From Nitrosopumilus sp. (GTDB lineage Archaea > Thermoproteota > Nitrososphaeria > Nitrososphaerales > Nitrosopumilaceae), in contig JAOTWS010000006.1 in assembly GCA_029862745.1 (NCBI GenBank), positions 1 to 64,000 of the forward strand: DNA of 64,000 nt, read 5' to 3'. The notes under the pieces were generated by a model. That model ran no database searches and had not been told where the DNA came from. It saw only the letters and a program-made list of their open reading frames with translations. Made by a program: the position numbers and the translations under genes. Each line of letters starts with the position of its first letter. The first letter of the stretch is position 1. Of the stretch, positions 45,390 through 54,941 are shown in pieces.

Positions 45390-45985
45390 ATATTGAGTGG
45401 TTCATCTAAGCCAGACTTGTTTTCATTAAAATTAATTCTATTAATTTTATAATAGATTACTTCACCACGTCTCTCAATTACTGCAATAATTGGTTCTTTT
45501 CCCATTTGAGTTATCTCTTCAATCTTTTTCTGAAGGATTCCCATTTTTTCTTGCTGTCCTTCATTAAGACCAAAGACTAGAAACTTTGCACCTTTTTCTC
45601 CAAACTGTCCTCGTTCATAAACTCTAAAATCAAAACCAAAGCCAAAACCGTCTTTTACAACATATCCTCGGTTACGGAGATCACGATAAATCAGGAATTT
45701 AGTAAGGATTTCAGAGTCAATTTTATGACAAAGACCCATAAAAGAATCAAAATCAATCTGCTTTTTTCCTTTCTTTAAAATCAGTCTTTTAGTGTATAAC
45801 AGATAAAGAGTTTCAAATGATTGTAAAAATAATTTTTCATTTTCAATTTCTCCAAACCCCTTAAGATCTAGCTCGTGTATCATGGTCTTATCTGAGATAC
45901 ATGCTTGATCGGAAATTAAATTGCCAGTTACTAGTAGAGGTTCTTCCACGGTAAAGAGAAAATCAAGTGATTTCCATATAAGCAT
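45386..45985 (-). CDS. endA: tRNA-splicing endonuclease subunit (EndA family)
   Basis: About 199 residues from ATG 45985 (GTG 46006 possible). The C-terminal catalytic-fold block YRDLRNRGYVVKDGFGFG, then DFRVYERG, is clear and retains the Tyr. The usual HAK/HSK catalytic His is Gly here (EKGAKFLV) and the usual Lys near the end is not obvious. It therefore looks like the structural subunit of a heteromeric enzyme; a catalytic partner should be encoded elsewhere. Divergent from the L10e gene. Confidence 0.8.
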   Translation of the reverse strand: MLIWKSLDFLFTVEEPLLVTGNLISDQACISDKTMIHELDLKGFGEIENEKLFLQSFETLYLLYTKRLILKKGKKQIDFDSFMGLCHKIDSEILTKFLIYRDLRNRGYVVKDGFGFGFDFRVYERGQFGEKGAKFLVFGLNEGQQEKMGILQKKIEEITQMGKEPIIAVIERRGEVIYYKINRINFNENKSGLDEPLNI

Positions 45986-46048
45986 TGGAATGCATGAATG
46001 AATCACTGACTAACCGTTAAAATATGGGTTTTCTGGTTTGAGGTTATA

Positions 46049-46558
46049 ATGCATGGTGCTAATTATAGAGAAGGACGTGGACAAGTGTTTACTAGAAAGG
46101 AGTACATCAAAGGTAAACCACAAATTAAAATTGCAAAATTTCAAGGCGGAAAAAGAGCAATATACGAGCATTGTGTTCAATTATTACTAAAAGAGAAATT
46201 ACAGATTCGACATATGGCAATTGAATCAGCCAGATTAGCAGCCAACAAAACATTAGAAAAAACAACTGGTGAATTAGGCTATTATTCGCGACTTAGAATT
46301 TATCCACATAATCTTCTTAGAGAAAATAAACAAATTGCAACAGCAGGTGCAGACAGAGTTTCAGAAGGAATGAGAAGATCATGGGGCAAAGCTACTAGTT
46401 TGGGAGCCAGAGTAAAACAAGGACAATGTATTATGGAGATGTTTGTTAATGGAGATGCTCACGTACAAGCTGCAAGAAAAGCACTTCAAGGTGCTTGTGT
46501 AAAATTACCAGGAACCCCATTGATCAAAGTGATCGAGTGGAAGAAAATATCACCATAA
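46049..46558 (+). CDS. rpl10e: 50S ribosomal protein L10e (uL16)
   Basis: 169 residues with archaeal L10e features: MHGANYRE start, FTRKEYIKGKPQ, QIRHMAIESARLAANK, and the glycine-rich GMRRSWGKATSLGARVKQGQ loop. It sits near the peptidyl-transferase centre and the 5S/tRNA region of the large subunit. ATG start at 46049. The 3' end overlaps the convergent 87-aa gene by 9 bp. Confidence 0.96.
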   Translation: MHGANYREGRGQVFTRKEYIKGKPQIKIAKFQGGKRAIYEHCVQLLLKEKLQIRHMAIESARLAANKTLEKTTGELGYYSRLRIYPHNLLRENKQIATAGADRVSEGMRRSWGKATSLGARVKQGQCIMEMFVNGDAHVQAARKALQGACVKLPGTPLIKVIEWKKISP

Positions 46559-46813
46559 ATTATCTAATTTAGATTTCTTATTTTTGATAAACTCTAAAAA
46601 TTCATCAAATTCTTGTTTTGTGGGTTCTCGATTAAGAATTCTTTTTGATTGGTAAAAAAAGGCGTTGTAAATCCTTCCTACAGCAATTCCCAAAGCAAAT
46701 GATTTTGAGCTATCTATAGGTGAAAGCGATTGAATTAATTGTTTGATTTCATCCTTGTTAGAAATGGTGTCTTGAATTTTTTGCTCTATTTTCCTCAAAA
46801 GATTTTCATCCAT
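46550..46813 (-). CDS. Hypothetical helical protein, about 87 aa
   Basis: ATG 46813 (MDENLLRKIEQ) preferred over an upstream TTG at 46834. Helical, with LSPIDSSKSFALGIAVGRIYN in the middle and a basic C-terminus. No family recognised. Convergent with L10e. Confidence 0.65.
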   Translation of the reverse strand: MDENLLRKIEQKIQDTISNKDEIKQLIQSLSPIDSSKSFALGIAVGRIYNAFFYQSKRILNREPTKQEFDEFLEFIKNKKSKLDNLW

Positions 46814-47010
46814 AAGTAATGTTAGAGGAATCAATTAAAATCTGTTATAGCTCAAGATTTGTTAGGAATTAACACAATCTGGATAAATAACACATTAACA
46901 TGTAAGTAAATAGTAAAAATCAGAAAATCATTGTTTGAGACATGTTTGAAGAGAGAAATCAGAAATACTCTTGATGGTCTTATTTTCAATATGTTGATCA
47001 AACTAATTCA

Positions 47011-47958
47011 TCAGATAGTGGTTTTTTGTTTTAATGCAAAACGAGTGAAAATTACTCCGATGCTTGTAGAAAACCATATTGTTGCAAGTCTTGTAAATAT
47101 AACTAGTGATGATGCAACCGAAATAGTCAATCCTTGCTGAACTAACAAATAATCTGCAATCCCTTCAGTAACACCAATTCCTCCAGGTATTAAAGACAAA
47201 ACTCCATATCCTAATGAAGTGAGATAGATTTGAGATGTCAGAACATATCCTAGATCAATACCTAATGCCAAGAATCCAACATATACTGCCAATGAATCCA
47301 AAATCCATCCGGCTACACTTATCAACCATCCCTTAGTCATGGTTTTAGGTCTGGTCAAAATAAAAAATGATTCATTAAGATTTATTTCAGGCAGTCTAGT
47401 TTTTAGAAATTTTATTATTGATAGTTTTTTATGAACAAAAGAAAAAATATTCAGATTGACAATAACAAGATAAATTACAACTAGTAAAAAGCAGGAAATT
47501 ATGACCATTAGAAAAGATATCCAACTAAATGATATTACAAAACTAAAAAGGACAATACTGGTAGCAGCAAGTAGGTCATGATAACGTTCTAGAAAAATTA
47601 CTGCAAATGATTTGTTGTTGGTTATTTTTAATTGGTTTTTTAAAAAATGAGATTTTATAAACACTCCTACTCCACCAGGAGTAAAAATTAATGACATTCC
47701 AGCTAGATAAATAATCAAATTTTGTTTAAAGGATATTTTTTCATCAAGCATTTGAAGAAATTCTTTTTGACGTATACTCTTTATTGTGTGTGAGATTATC
47801 CCAAAAAGAAATACCAAAAAAACTAATTCAATTTTAATATGCAAAAATTGTTCTGAAATTTTATTGATATCAGAATACAAGATAAAAATAATATAAAAAA
47901 TGGCACTTCCTAGCACAACCCAGATAATATTTCCCTTTAACAGATCCAAACCTTTCAT
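47011..47958 (-). CDS. Flippase-like integral membrane protein (LPG synthase TM/UPF0104)
   Basis: About 315 residues and eight membrane helices. Family marks: FTPGGVGVFIKSHFLK, LERYHDLLA and SLIPGGIGVTEG. This family (AglD/YbhN-like) is linked to translocation or transfer of lipid-linked sugars and to aminoacyl-phosphatidylglycerol synthesis. ATG 47958 preferred; TTG 47970 is open. Likely envelope or glycosylation role. Confidence 0.85.
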   Translation of the reverse strand: MKGLDLLKGNIIWVVLGSAIFYIIFILYSDINKISEQFLHIKIELVFLVFLFGIISHTIKSIRQKEFLQMLDEKISFKQNLIIYLAGMSLIFTPGGVGVFIKSHFLKNQLKITNNKSFAVIFLERYHDLLAATSIVLFSFVISFSWISFLMVIISCFLLVVIYLVIVNLNIFSFVHKKLSIIKFLKTRLPEINLNESFFILTRPKTMTKGWLISVAGWILDSLAVYVGFLALGIDLGYVLTSQIYLTSLGYGVLSLIPGGIGVTEGIADYLLVQQGLTISVASSLVIFTRLATIWFSTSIGVIFTRFALKQKTTI

Positions 47959-48030
47959 GTCTAACACCAAAAGTAAATAGTTTAGAGAATAAAAGACACA
48001 CCTACAAAAAGACTAAATTTGAAATCACAG

Positions 48031-48459
48031 TTATTTCACTACAGTTACTGGAGCCTTTGCCTTATGTAGGATAAAGTTTGACGTGCTTCCAAAAAACAAT
48101 TCCTTTGGAAACCCCATTCCTCTTGATCCTATGACAATTTGATCAATCTTGTTTTTAGGATTATTAGCAAATGTGGTCAAGTCAATACCTGAAGTATGCC
48201 CTCCTATTACAATTCCTTCAAATTTAATTTTATTTTTTTCTACTTTTTTCTTTGCAAAATGCATTATTTTTTGTACTCCATTTGTCCATTTTTCCTCTGG
48301 AAGTATAGGTGCACGAACAGCAGAAAATGCACTAAAACTTGTGTCACTATGAACTCCAACGATTGTGGCATCAGACTGTTTTGCAAACAAGATTGCAGTA
48401 TCTAATCCACGTAAAGAATGCTTTGACCCATCCAAGCAAACCATAATTTTCTTACTCAT
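48031..48459 (-). CDS. UspA-family universal stress protein (ATP-binding type)
   Basis: About 142 residues from ATG 48459. Start KIMVCLDGSKHS with the phosphate-loop Asp; end VIGSRGMGFPKELFFGSTS, the classical G-2x-G-9x-GS ATP-binding motif, then ILHKAKAPVTVVK. Differs from the other Usp in this window, which lacks the ATP motif. Monocistronic. Confidence 0.92.
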   Translation of the reverse strand: MSKKIMVCLDGSKHSLRGLDTAILFAKQSDATIVGVHSDTSFSAFSAVRAPILPEEKWTNGVQKIMHFAKKKVEKNKIKFEGIVIGGHTSGIDLTTFANNPKNKIDQIVIGSRGMGFPKELFFGSTSNFILHKAKAPVTVVK

Positions 48460-48605
48460 ACAAACCAAAAGAAATAGTCCCTATTTATTGCAAAAGATGA
48501 TTGTTAGTTTTGATTTTTACCAGATATAGGATAAATTTTAGAACTATCCCAGTCCTAGTGAGAAAAACAATGCTAAAGAAAATTCAGAAAAAATAAATCT
48601 CTTTT

Positions 48606-48812
48606 TTATTTTTTTGTAATTTCTAGTACTCGTCTTTGTTGTTCATCTAACATCTTTTGAAATTCCACTCTTAGTACCTCGAGTTTTTCTTTCTTTGTTT
48701 TATCATCTAATGTAGAAAAGTTGACATTTTTCATCTCTTGTGCAATTGCAGAAAGTTTATCGTTGGTTTCATATACAATACTATCTATCTGTTTTTCTCT
48801 AGATTCATCCAA
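48606..48812 (-). CDS. Small coiled-coil protein, 68 aa
   Basis: TTG start at 48812 (no ATG available near the start). Entirely helical, heptad-like and highly charged: KQIDSIVYETNDKLSAIAQE and a QKMLDEQQRRVLEITKK end. Function unknown. Confidence 0.6.
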   Translation of the reverse strand: MDESREKQIDSIVYETNDKLSAIAQEMKNVNFSTLDDKTKKEKLEVLRVEFQKMLDEQQRRVLEITKK

Positions 48813-49107
48813 TAAGTATGGTATAGCAATTCTTGCAAATAACTTTTGATGTTAGGGTGCAATATATCCTAATTATGTTCATATCAAATATCAAATTTTT
48901 AAAAATATGTTTTATTTAGTATTCATGGTCCTCTAGTTTTATTCACATTTTCAGTAATGTATCAGATATTATCAACAAGTACAAAAAATGATTCTGGTTG
49001 ATCTAGTAACAATTGATAGTCTAAATATGTTTGATAGATTTTTCTTATAAGGTGCAAATTCTTGTATACATTAGTTGATTAAAAAGAAAACAAAACTTTT
49101 GATGATC

Positions 49108-49462
49108 GGATCTTAAGACCAACAACGATTAGTTGCTTGGTGAGAGTTCCAATCATACAGAATCAACCAAGAATAGTATTTAGATCATGCTGAGAAATCA
49201 TACGTTTCGCTTTTAAGTAAATGTTGTACTAACTAGTTTAAGATTTGCGGGAAGAAACCATCTAACCGTTAACCGACCATACCGTCCAAGGGGTGGGCCA
49301 ACTTTTGCCCATCCTTTTCAAGTTATCTTTTATCAATTATAAGATAATACAAATTCGCTGATGAGTGATATGAATAAATCATTTGTTTTGCTTTTATCCA
49401 AAATCTAGCAGATACTAATCATTATGAGCAATCAAGATAATCAAAACAAATCAAAGTGATAA
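49108..49462 (+). repeat. Dispersed non-coding repeat, copy B (split by insert)
   Basis: Left module 49108-49215 matches 38615-38722. Right module 49376-49462 matches the rest of copy A. Between them is about 160 bp flanked by near-identical 21-bp sequences, 49195-49215 and 49376-49396 (18 of 21 identical). The hairpin ACCAACAAC...GTTGCTTGGT keeps the pairing of copy A: a T-G pair in A is C-G here and the bulge base changes. Confidence 0.75.
49291..49314 (+). terminator. GC-rich hairpin with T-rich tail in repeat insert
   Basis: GGGTGGGC (49291-49298) pairs with GCCCATCC (49307-49314), eight pairs including one G-T, loop of eight, followed by TTTTCA. The shape is that of an intrinsic terminator or small RNA end. 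A second stem, TTATCTT/AAGATAA, lies at 49323-49347. No gene ends directly upstream, so an RNA transcript would be needed to explain it. Confidence 0.4.
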
Positions 49463-49647
49463 GAATTCCAAGGGTTTTCCCGGATTTTTTACGAGGGTTA
49501 AGTTTTTCCTTAAAAATATTAGACCATAGATTTGGGTTTTGATTATACATTGCTAATGCCAGATCAAACTATTTCTCTATAAAAAAAATTCAATTCCTTT
49601 TCCAATATGGGCAAAATCTTTTAAATCGATACATGTGTTGACTATCA

Positions 49648-50916
49648 ATGAATAAAACGCTAAAGTATATGGCAATACTTGCTTTAGTTCCCCTGTTTAC
49701 AGCAGGCATGACTTCAAATTATCTTACTGATGCAAATGCAGCAACAAGTAACAAGGTAGTTTGTGGTGATGTCTTGTGTAAGAATTATCCAGGAGGCAGA
49801 AACGGTTGGGAAGAAGATAAAAAATCCGGATCTTCAACTGTAACACCACAACCTGCTCCACAGGTTTCTAAAGAAGTATCTACACAAAAAGAAGTTCAAA
49901 AGAATGTAGAGCCCAAGACGACATCTCAAAAAAATACCGAATCTAGCATGGACTCACAGCTCAAGTTATCAAGAGCAAATGTTCCAGCAACAATCCCTTT
50001 GCATCAAGGATACTACAATGGTGAGGATGTTTATTTTATCATCACCGACTCTAGTGATCCAACACATGCAGATATAATTACAGCAAATCAGGATTGGAAA
50101 GTAGAACTTGCTCCACTGCTAGCAAATGCTCCAGCAGAGGCACTATCAAAGACATACATGTTTACAAATGGTATTAAAGGTGATGGAGTTCATGGATTTC
50201 AAGGTGAAGTATTTACCAGTACTCCTGCACAACCAGAAGTGTATAGTGCACTGACTTCTCATGTACATGTTACATGGAATGAAGGGATACAACCACGAGT
50301 TCTTGATTCGCAAGAGATGATCATGGCTGCTGCAGATAAACGTGAGGTTACACTTACTGAACTAAAAGTAGTGTTAAACATGCCACAAATTGTTTGGCCT
50401 GGTGGTCAGATGATGGTAAAAGAGAACAAGACATTAACTGACGAGACTCCATATGGAGGAGGACAAGTTCTAGATATCAATACTGAAGAAAAGACAGTAA
50501 CTTTCATCGCACATAGAGGCTGGGGTCCTGATGGTAGAACCATCTATTACATTGTAACTGATGCAACACCAAGTGGTCCTGCAAGTATGATGGGAGTTAC
50601 AAGTGCACCAACATCGGCTAGTTTGATTGCAAATTCAGCAGCAGTAGATCTATTCCAGTTTAAGGATGGTCTTACAGGTACTGGACCTATGGGATTCCAA
50701 CCAGGAATAGCTGCAGGTGCACCAGGTGATGCAAACTATTCACCAATGTGGAGAATCTTCATGATAGGATGGACTGATCCTTCTAGTGCACAACTGCTAG
50801 AAACCATTGATGATATCAATGCATACAAAGAAGCAGATCTAATCGACATTAGCATTGCCAAACCAATGGATAGCGATCACATTGTGAATTGTCCATTCAT
50901 CGATCCGTTCCAATAA
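49648..50916 (+). CDS. Secreted protein of thaumarchaeal type, 422 aa
   Basis: Signal peptide (hydrophobic about 7-22, cleavage near ANAATS), then a low-complexity linker rich in Pro, Lys, Gln and Thr (about 50-105), then a duplicated domain: YYNGEDVYFIITDSSDP with a later GRTIYYIVTDATPSGP, each followed by FTNGIKGDG or FKDGLTGTGPMGFQ. Two Cys near the mature N-terminus and one near the C-terminus. Probably exported and abundant; ligand unknown. ATG start at 49648. Confidence 0.82.
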   Translation: MNKTLKYMAILALVPLFTAGMTSNYLTDANAATSNKVVCGDVLCKNYPGGRNGWEEDKKSGSSTVTPQPAPQVSKEVSTQKEVQKNVEPKTTSQKNTESSMDSQLKLSRANVPATIPLHQGYYNGEDVYFIITDSSDPTHADIITANQDWKVELAPLLANAPAEALSKTYMFTNGIKGDGVHGFQGEVFTSTPAQPEVYSALTSHVHVTWNEGIQPRVLDSQEMIMAAADKREVTLTELKVVLNMPQIVWPGGQMMVKENKTLTDETPYGGGQVLDINTEEKTVTFIAHRGWGPDGRTIYYIVTDATPSGPASMMGVTSAPTSASLIANSAAVDLFQFKDGLTGTGPMGFQPGIAAGAPGDANYSPMWRIFMIGWTDPSSAQLLETIDDINAYKEADLIDISIAKPMDSDHIVNCPFIDPFQ

Positions 50917-51066
50917 GGAACTCTACTCTTTTTTTCTATTTTTTTTATATTGTCTGATGTAAATCCTGTTGATCTGTAGACCAAAAAATATGTTAATCAT
51001 AATTTTACAGTAAAATACAAAACAGCACCTCAAAAATTAAATCAGACTATTGCCAAACACAACATA

Positions 51067-51210
51067 ATGATGTCCTCAACTGATACTAAAACAGGCGATG
51101 ATACATGTCCAATATGCAAAAGATCAAAAAGTAAACATACATCTGAAGAGATTAGAGCATGTACCAAAAAGATGAATGATCTCAATAGTATAGATACAGA
51201 TGGCTTGTAA
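51067..51210 (+). CDS. Small CxxC protein, 47 aa
   Basis: ATG 51067 (a second ATG follows directly), TAA 51210. Contains DTCPICKRSKSKHTSEE, then RACTKKMND: three Cys and one His spaced like a minimal zinc site. Located between two secreted/membrane genes. Function unknown. Confidence 0.5.
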   Translation: MMSSTDTKTGDDTCPICKRSKSKHTSEEIRACTKKMNDLNSIDTDGL

Positions 51211-51504
51211 TATATGTAAAAAATAAGAGAATCACTTGTGTGGTTTTCTTCTTATGTTCAAATCAAAACATATCGATCTTTTTCTATTTTGTATTCTTGT
51301 AATAATGTAAAATAAAAATATAGAAAAAAGAAAGTAAACCTACTTTCTTAATTTCATGGTCATTTTGGCAGCAATTCCACATAAGAGTAGCCTAATTCTA
51401 AATAAATTTTGTAATTATAATACATAGATATAGTTAGATGTAGAATCTGTTGAATTCAACAATCGAACATTTTATGAAGTTCTTTTGTTTGGTTTACTCA
51501 AATT
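51211..51504. other. AT-rich intergenic region
   Basis: Nothing recognisable beyond TATA-like stretches before the membrane-protein gene at 51505. Confidence 0.5.
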
Positions 51505-51843
51505 ATGAATTTTTTAAGAATTGGCAGTATTGTTTTAACTATAATTATCATTACAACCTTTTTTGCTTCTGCAGAAATATTTGAGGCACACCTAGAAGAA
51601 GATACAGAAAAGCCTAATTTTGATCATCCATTTTTGCCTTATGCAGGATTGTTTTTGTTTGGTTTACCTCCATCGATAGCAGGAATTGTTGTATCATTCT
51701 TCAAAACTAGCAAATCAAAAATCTTAGGCTTTAGTATAATAACTGTTATATCTTATGTTGTAATTTTCATCATCGCAATTTTGATGTTAAATTATCCTAT
51801 ACTATTTGACATTCCAGAAACATACTGGGAACTTACCAAATAA
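51505..51843 (+). CDS. Small membrane protein, 112 aa
   Basis: ATG at 51505. Three hydrophobic helices (about 6-24, 45-66, 75-98). The short extracytosolic loop after helix 1 is acidic (EAHLEEDTEKPNFDH). No family recognised. Confidence 0.65.
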   Translation: MNFLRIGSIVLTIIIITTFFASAEIFEAHLEEDTEKPNFDHPFLPYAGLFLFGLPPSIAGIVVSFFKTSKSKILGFSIITVISYVVIFIIAILMLNYPILFDIPETYWELTK

Positions 51844-52029
51844 AGAAACTGAAGAGTAGATTTTTTAATAATCATGAAATTGTCGTTGTATTTGCATCAC
51901 TTGTATTTTTTAAATCCCAACTAATTTGGTTTTACTTACCATTGTTCTATATCTTCTTGATCACAGGCATGTATTTTAGAATAATCTTTTATTGTTTTAA
52001 GCACATTCAAAAGTGCATTGCATAACAAA

Positions 52030-53547
52030 ATGATAGGCAATGATTTGGTAGTAGCATATACAATACCAAATGATTCAGGAAAAAAAGAATTCATCACAAT
52101 ATTGCCATGGGGGGAAGAGATTACAATAATGGGTGAAAACAAAAAATACTACTTTATTAAATTTAATTTCTCCAAAGAACTAGATGATGGCAGTTTTATT
52201 CTTGAAGAAAAATCGGGAGTCATTAACAAAAAAACAGAATTAATTGATATCAATAATAATGGGATTCTGAGAGTTGATTTTGTAGATGTACAACAAGGAG
52301 ATGCGGCGTATATTGAAACTCCTAATGACAAGCGAATACTAGTAGATGGTGGAGATAATCAATTATTTGCCAGATATTTAGCTCAAAAATTTCCTGGTTC
52401 AACCATTAATGAACCATATGTAATTGATGCAATAGTAGCTACCCATGGTGACGCTGATCATTTTCAAGGATTAATTGAAATATACAATTCAGAAAAAAAT
52501 GATGTTAAAAATAAACAATTATTCATTTATCCAAAAAGAATTTTTCATAATGGAATTGTGAAATCTTCTAATAAGATCAATGGCAAAAATGTTTCTACAA
52601 AGAAAAGATTAGGTAGAACAAAAGAATTTGATGGGAGATTGTACCTTGTGGATCTTTTTGATGACATAACTAGCGTACCAAAAAAGAAACTGAATTCAAC
52701 ATTTCAAAAATGGGTTAAAGCAATTAAAGCATATAAAAAACGTGGTCCTATTGAATTACGACGTTTAGAGTATGATCCCACAGATAAGCCGTTTGATTTT
52801 GTAAAAAAAGAGGGTATAGATATCCAAGTTTTAGGCCCAAGAACACAAATAAAAGAAGGTCTAAGCACATTACCTTTCTTAAAACAAAGAGATAAACCAA
52901 TTCCAAGATCAGTAATCAAAGATAATGAGGATAAAGAAAAAGGATCGTATTCTCATTCGCACACCATTAATGGTCACTCTATAATCCTAAAAATAAAATT
53001 CAAAAATGTAAATATCCTGTTTACAGGGGACCTCAACGATGAATCAGGTAAAGATTTGGCAGAACAAAACAGAATCGATTTGAGTGCAGAGATTTTTAAA
53101 ACACCGCACCATGGATCACATGAATTTTCAAGTGAATTTTTGGAAAAAGTAAAACCAGTAGTTTCTATTATTTCGTCTGGAGACGAAAATGCAGCAAAAG
53201 AATACATTCATCCACGTGCATCTTTGGTTGGTTCATTAGGAAAAAACTCTAGAGTTGCCGAACCACTTATTTTTGTAACCGAATTAGCAGCTTTTTTTAA
53301 GAATATGGGTTTTGTTGATGATAAAATCTATAAAACAAGTAAATTGAAAAAACAAAATAGTACTAAACAAAAAGGACCATTTTATGCATTTAAGAGAACT
53401 GCGTTTGGAACAGTACATATCAGAACAGATGGAAATAGAGTTCTAGTTTATACCCATAGTGGTAAAGAAGACATGAAAGAAGCTTATGTTTTTACTGTTG
53501 ATAGTAATGGTGGGATAGATTTTAAATCAGAGAAGATGGTTACTTGA
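52030..53547 (+). CDS. ComEC/Rec2-type metallo-beta-lactamase hydrolase
   Basis: About 505 residues from ATG 52030 (TTG 52018 possible). Metallo-beta-lactamase core: FVDVQQGDAAYIE, ILVDGGDN, then ATHGDADHFQGL (HxDxDH metal site), VNILFTGDLN and KTPHHGSHEF. This subfamily includes the catalytic domain of ComEC DNA-uptake proteins and stand-alone nucleases. There is no transmembrane channel domain and no signal peptide, so it is likely cytosolic. The C-terminal 120 residues are a separate beta-rich segment. Isolated gene in an accessory region. Confidence 0.85.
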   Translation: MIGNDLVVAYTIPNDSGKKEFITILPWGEEITIMGENKKYYFIKFNFSKELDDGSFILEEKSGVINKKTELIDINNNGILRVDFVDVQQGDAAYIETPNDKRILVDGGDNQLFARYLAQKFPGSTINEPYVIDAIVATHGDADHFQGLIEIYNSEKNDVKNKQLFIYPKRIFHNGIVKSSNKINGKNVSTKKRLGRTKEFDGRLYLVDLFDDITSVPKKKLNSTFQKWVKAIKAYKKRGPIELRRLEYDPTDKPFDFVKKEGIDIQVLGPRTQIKEGLSTLPFLKQRDKPIPRSVIKDNEDKEKGSYSHSHTINGHSIILKIKFKNVNILFTGDLNDESGKDLAEQNRIDLSAEIFKTPHHGSHEFSSEFLEKVKPVVSIISSGDENAAKEYIHPRASLVGSLGKNSRVAEPLIFVTELAAFFKNMGFVDDKIYKTSKLKKQNSTKQKGPFYAFKRTAFGTVHIRTDGNRVLVYTHSGKEDMKEAYVFTVDSNGGIDFKSEKMVT

Positions 53548-53934
53548 CATATCAGTTAAAACATATTTTTTTATGATCTAATTCTTTAATTGGTTTTTTA
53601 TTTTGATATCTACATTAACATGCAATGCATAAATAATTTTTACTATCAAAGATTAATTCCAAAAAAATATTTATTTATCATCAACTTGGATTAAGAATTA
53701 CATCTCAAAGTTTTGTTAGATATTAACATAATTTCATGATAAAGTCAAGATTTACGATTAATTCATGTCACATTTTATCCATACGACTCTTTTACAATTA
53801 TCCTGTTTAACATTCTCTTTAGTCCAAGTTTGAAGATATGGTGCAGATTTGAAAATTTTGTGAGTATTTTAAACTCAGTTTAGATAATCCAATTAAACGT
53901 CTACCAAAAAGTTTAGGTTGGATTTATCACGAAA
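53548..53934. other. Intergenic region with a weak coding remnant
   Basis: On the minus strand, 53758-53870 reads FKSAPYLQTWTKENVKQDNC and on to a stop, but has no canonical start after an upstream TAA. It may be a gene fragment. The remainder is AT-rich and empty. Confidence 0.35.
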
Positions 53935-54129
53935 TCAAACTCTTTCCGTGCAAATTTTTTTATGTTTTCTTAGATTTTCAGAAGAATGAAACTCAGTACC
54001 ACATGCTCTACATTTTTCCTTTTTCTTATTGTGTGCAATTTCTTTATGTTTTTCTAGTCTTTCAGGATACTTGAACCTCGATCCACATTCTTTACATTTT
54101 AGTTTTCTTATACTATCTACTGACACCAT
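53935..54129 (-). CDS. Two-finger C2H2 zinc-finger protein
   Basis: ATG 54129 (MVSVDSIRKL) preferred; the frame is open to 54171. Two fingers in tandem: LKCKECGSRFKYPERLEKHK (ending EIAH) and a second CRACGTEFHSSENLRKHKKIC, the last with C in place of the second His. The linker is Lys-rich. About 64 residues. C2H2 fingers of this type in archaea probably bind DNA or RNA. First of three tiny zinc-finger genes in 3 kb. Confidence 0.8.
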   Translation of the reverse strand: MVSVDSIRKLKCKECGSRFKYPERLEKHKEIAHNKKKEKCRACGTEFHSSENLRKHKKICTERV

Positions 54130-54441
54130 GCTTAGTTTAGTAGTATCTAGTACTAAAACTAAGTTCCTCATTACATGCTGTTTCTTTATTTGGTACCGTT
54201 TTTATCTAGGTATGGGTTGCTGTTTTTTTTTTGTTTATTTTCTCAAGGATGAATCATAGACTAGAAACAACTAATGCTTAACCAATAAATCAGACTCAAA
54301 AGTACATATTCTCAATCATAACCAATATGTGTAGATGTTTACAATGATAAACCATAATACATCTAGAAACATCATAAATGGAAAATTCTCCATTTTCTTA
54401 TTTGTATCAAAGATTTGAGATAAATTTAGAAAATCACACAC

Positions 54442-54774
54442 ATGCACAATTCAAGAAATGTTTTCACGAAAAATGCAGAAATAATTAAGGAGTTTTATGA
54501 TGCGTTTAAGAAACAAAACAAATTATTATGTTTGCAATACTATGATGAAAAAATAGAGTGGATCATTATAGATCAGATGTCAACAAATGGTAGCACATAT
54601 GTTGGGTCAAAATCAATTTTTGAGGAATATTTTCCAAAAATGTTGTCTGATTTCCAACCTGGTACTTGCCAAAATAAGTCAATTCTGATGTATGGCAGCC
54701 AAACCCAAACCCATACACACTCAACAAGTTTGATTGTGGTTTCATGGGTAACACATACGGTTCTGCTATTATGA
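54442..54774 (+). pseudogene. Truncated SnoaL/NTF2-like gene
   Basis: The first 72 codons from ATG 54442 read as the N-terminal half of a SnoaL-like domain (KNAEIIKEFYDAFKKQN, YYDEKIEWI, STYVGSKSIFEEYF). After SDFQ the sequence loses similarity and becomes Thr/Ser-rich until TGA 54774. The family normally continues with three more strands. The second half therefore appears to be replaced or lost by rearrangement, and the product is unlikely to fold fully. Confidence 0.55.
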
Positions 54775-54941
54775 AAAATGCTCTTTTTGATACAATATAG
54801 ACTTGCCTTCTTTGCAGACTTGACTATTGCCTTCTTGACGGGTATTTGATGCAGCTTGTGAATATTCATTTGCTAACCAAAGATCTTTTTTCAAATAAGC
54901 TTTTTACAATTATTTCTTAAAGTCATCTAGATTAGTTTTCA

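Larger units (their letters stand above)
48813..49647. other. Long intergenic region with dispersed repeat and hairpins
   Basis: 0.83 kb with no supported ORF. It contains copy B of the dispersed repeat, split by an insert of about 160 bp that carries two hairpins (49291-49314 and 49323-49347). The 3' part has TATA-like DNA leading to the secreted-protein gene at 49648. Confidence 0.6.

Noticed and set aside
46931-47140. 69-codon plus-strand ORF
   Set aside because: Most of it lies antisense to the C-terminus of the flippase-like gene and it has no recognisable sequence.
54573-54869. 98-codon minus-strand ORF with a VWVWVW stretch
   Set aside because: Antisense shadow of the SnoaL-like remnant; composition typical of a reversed frame.
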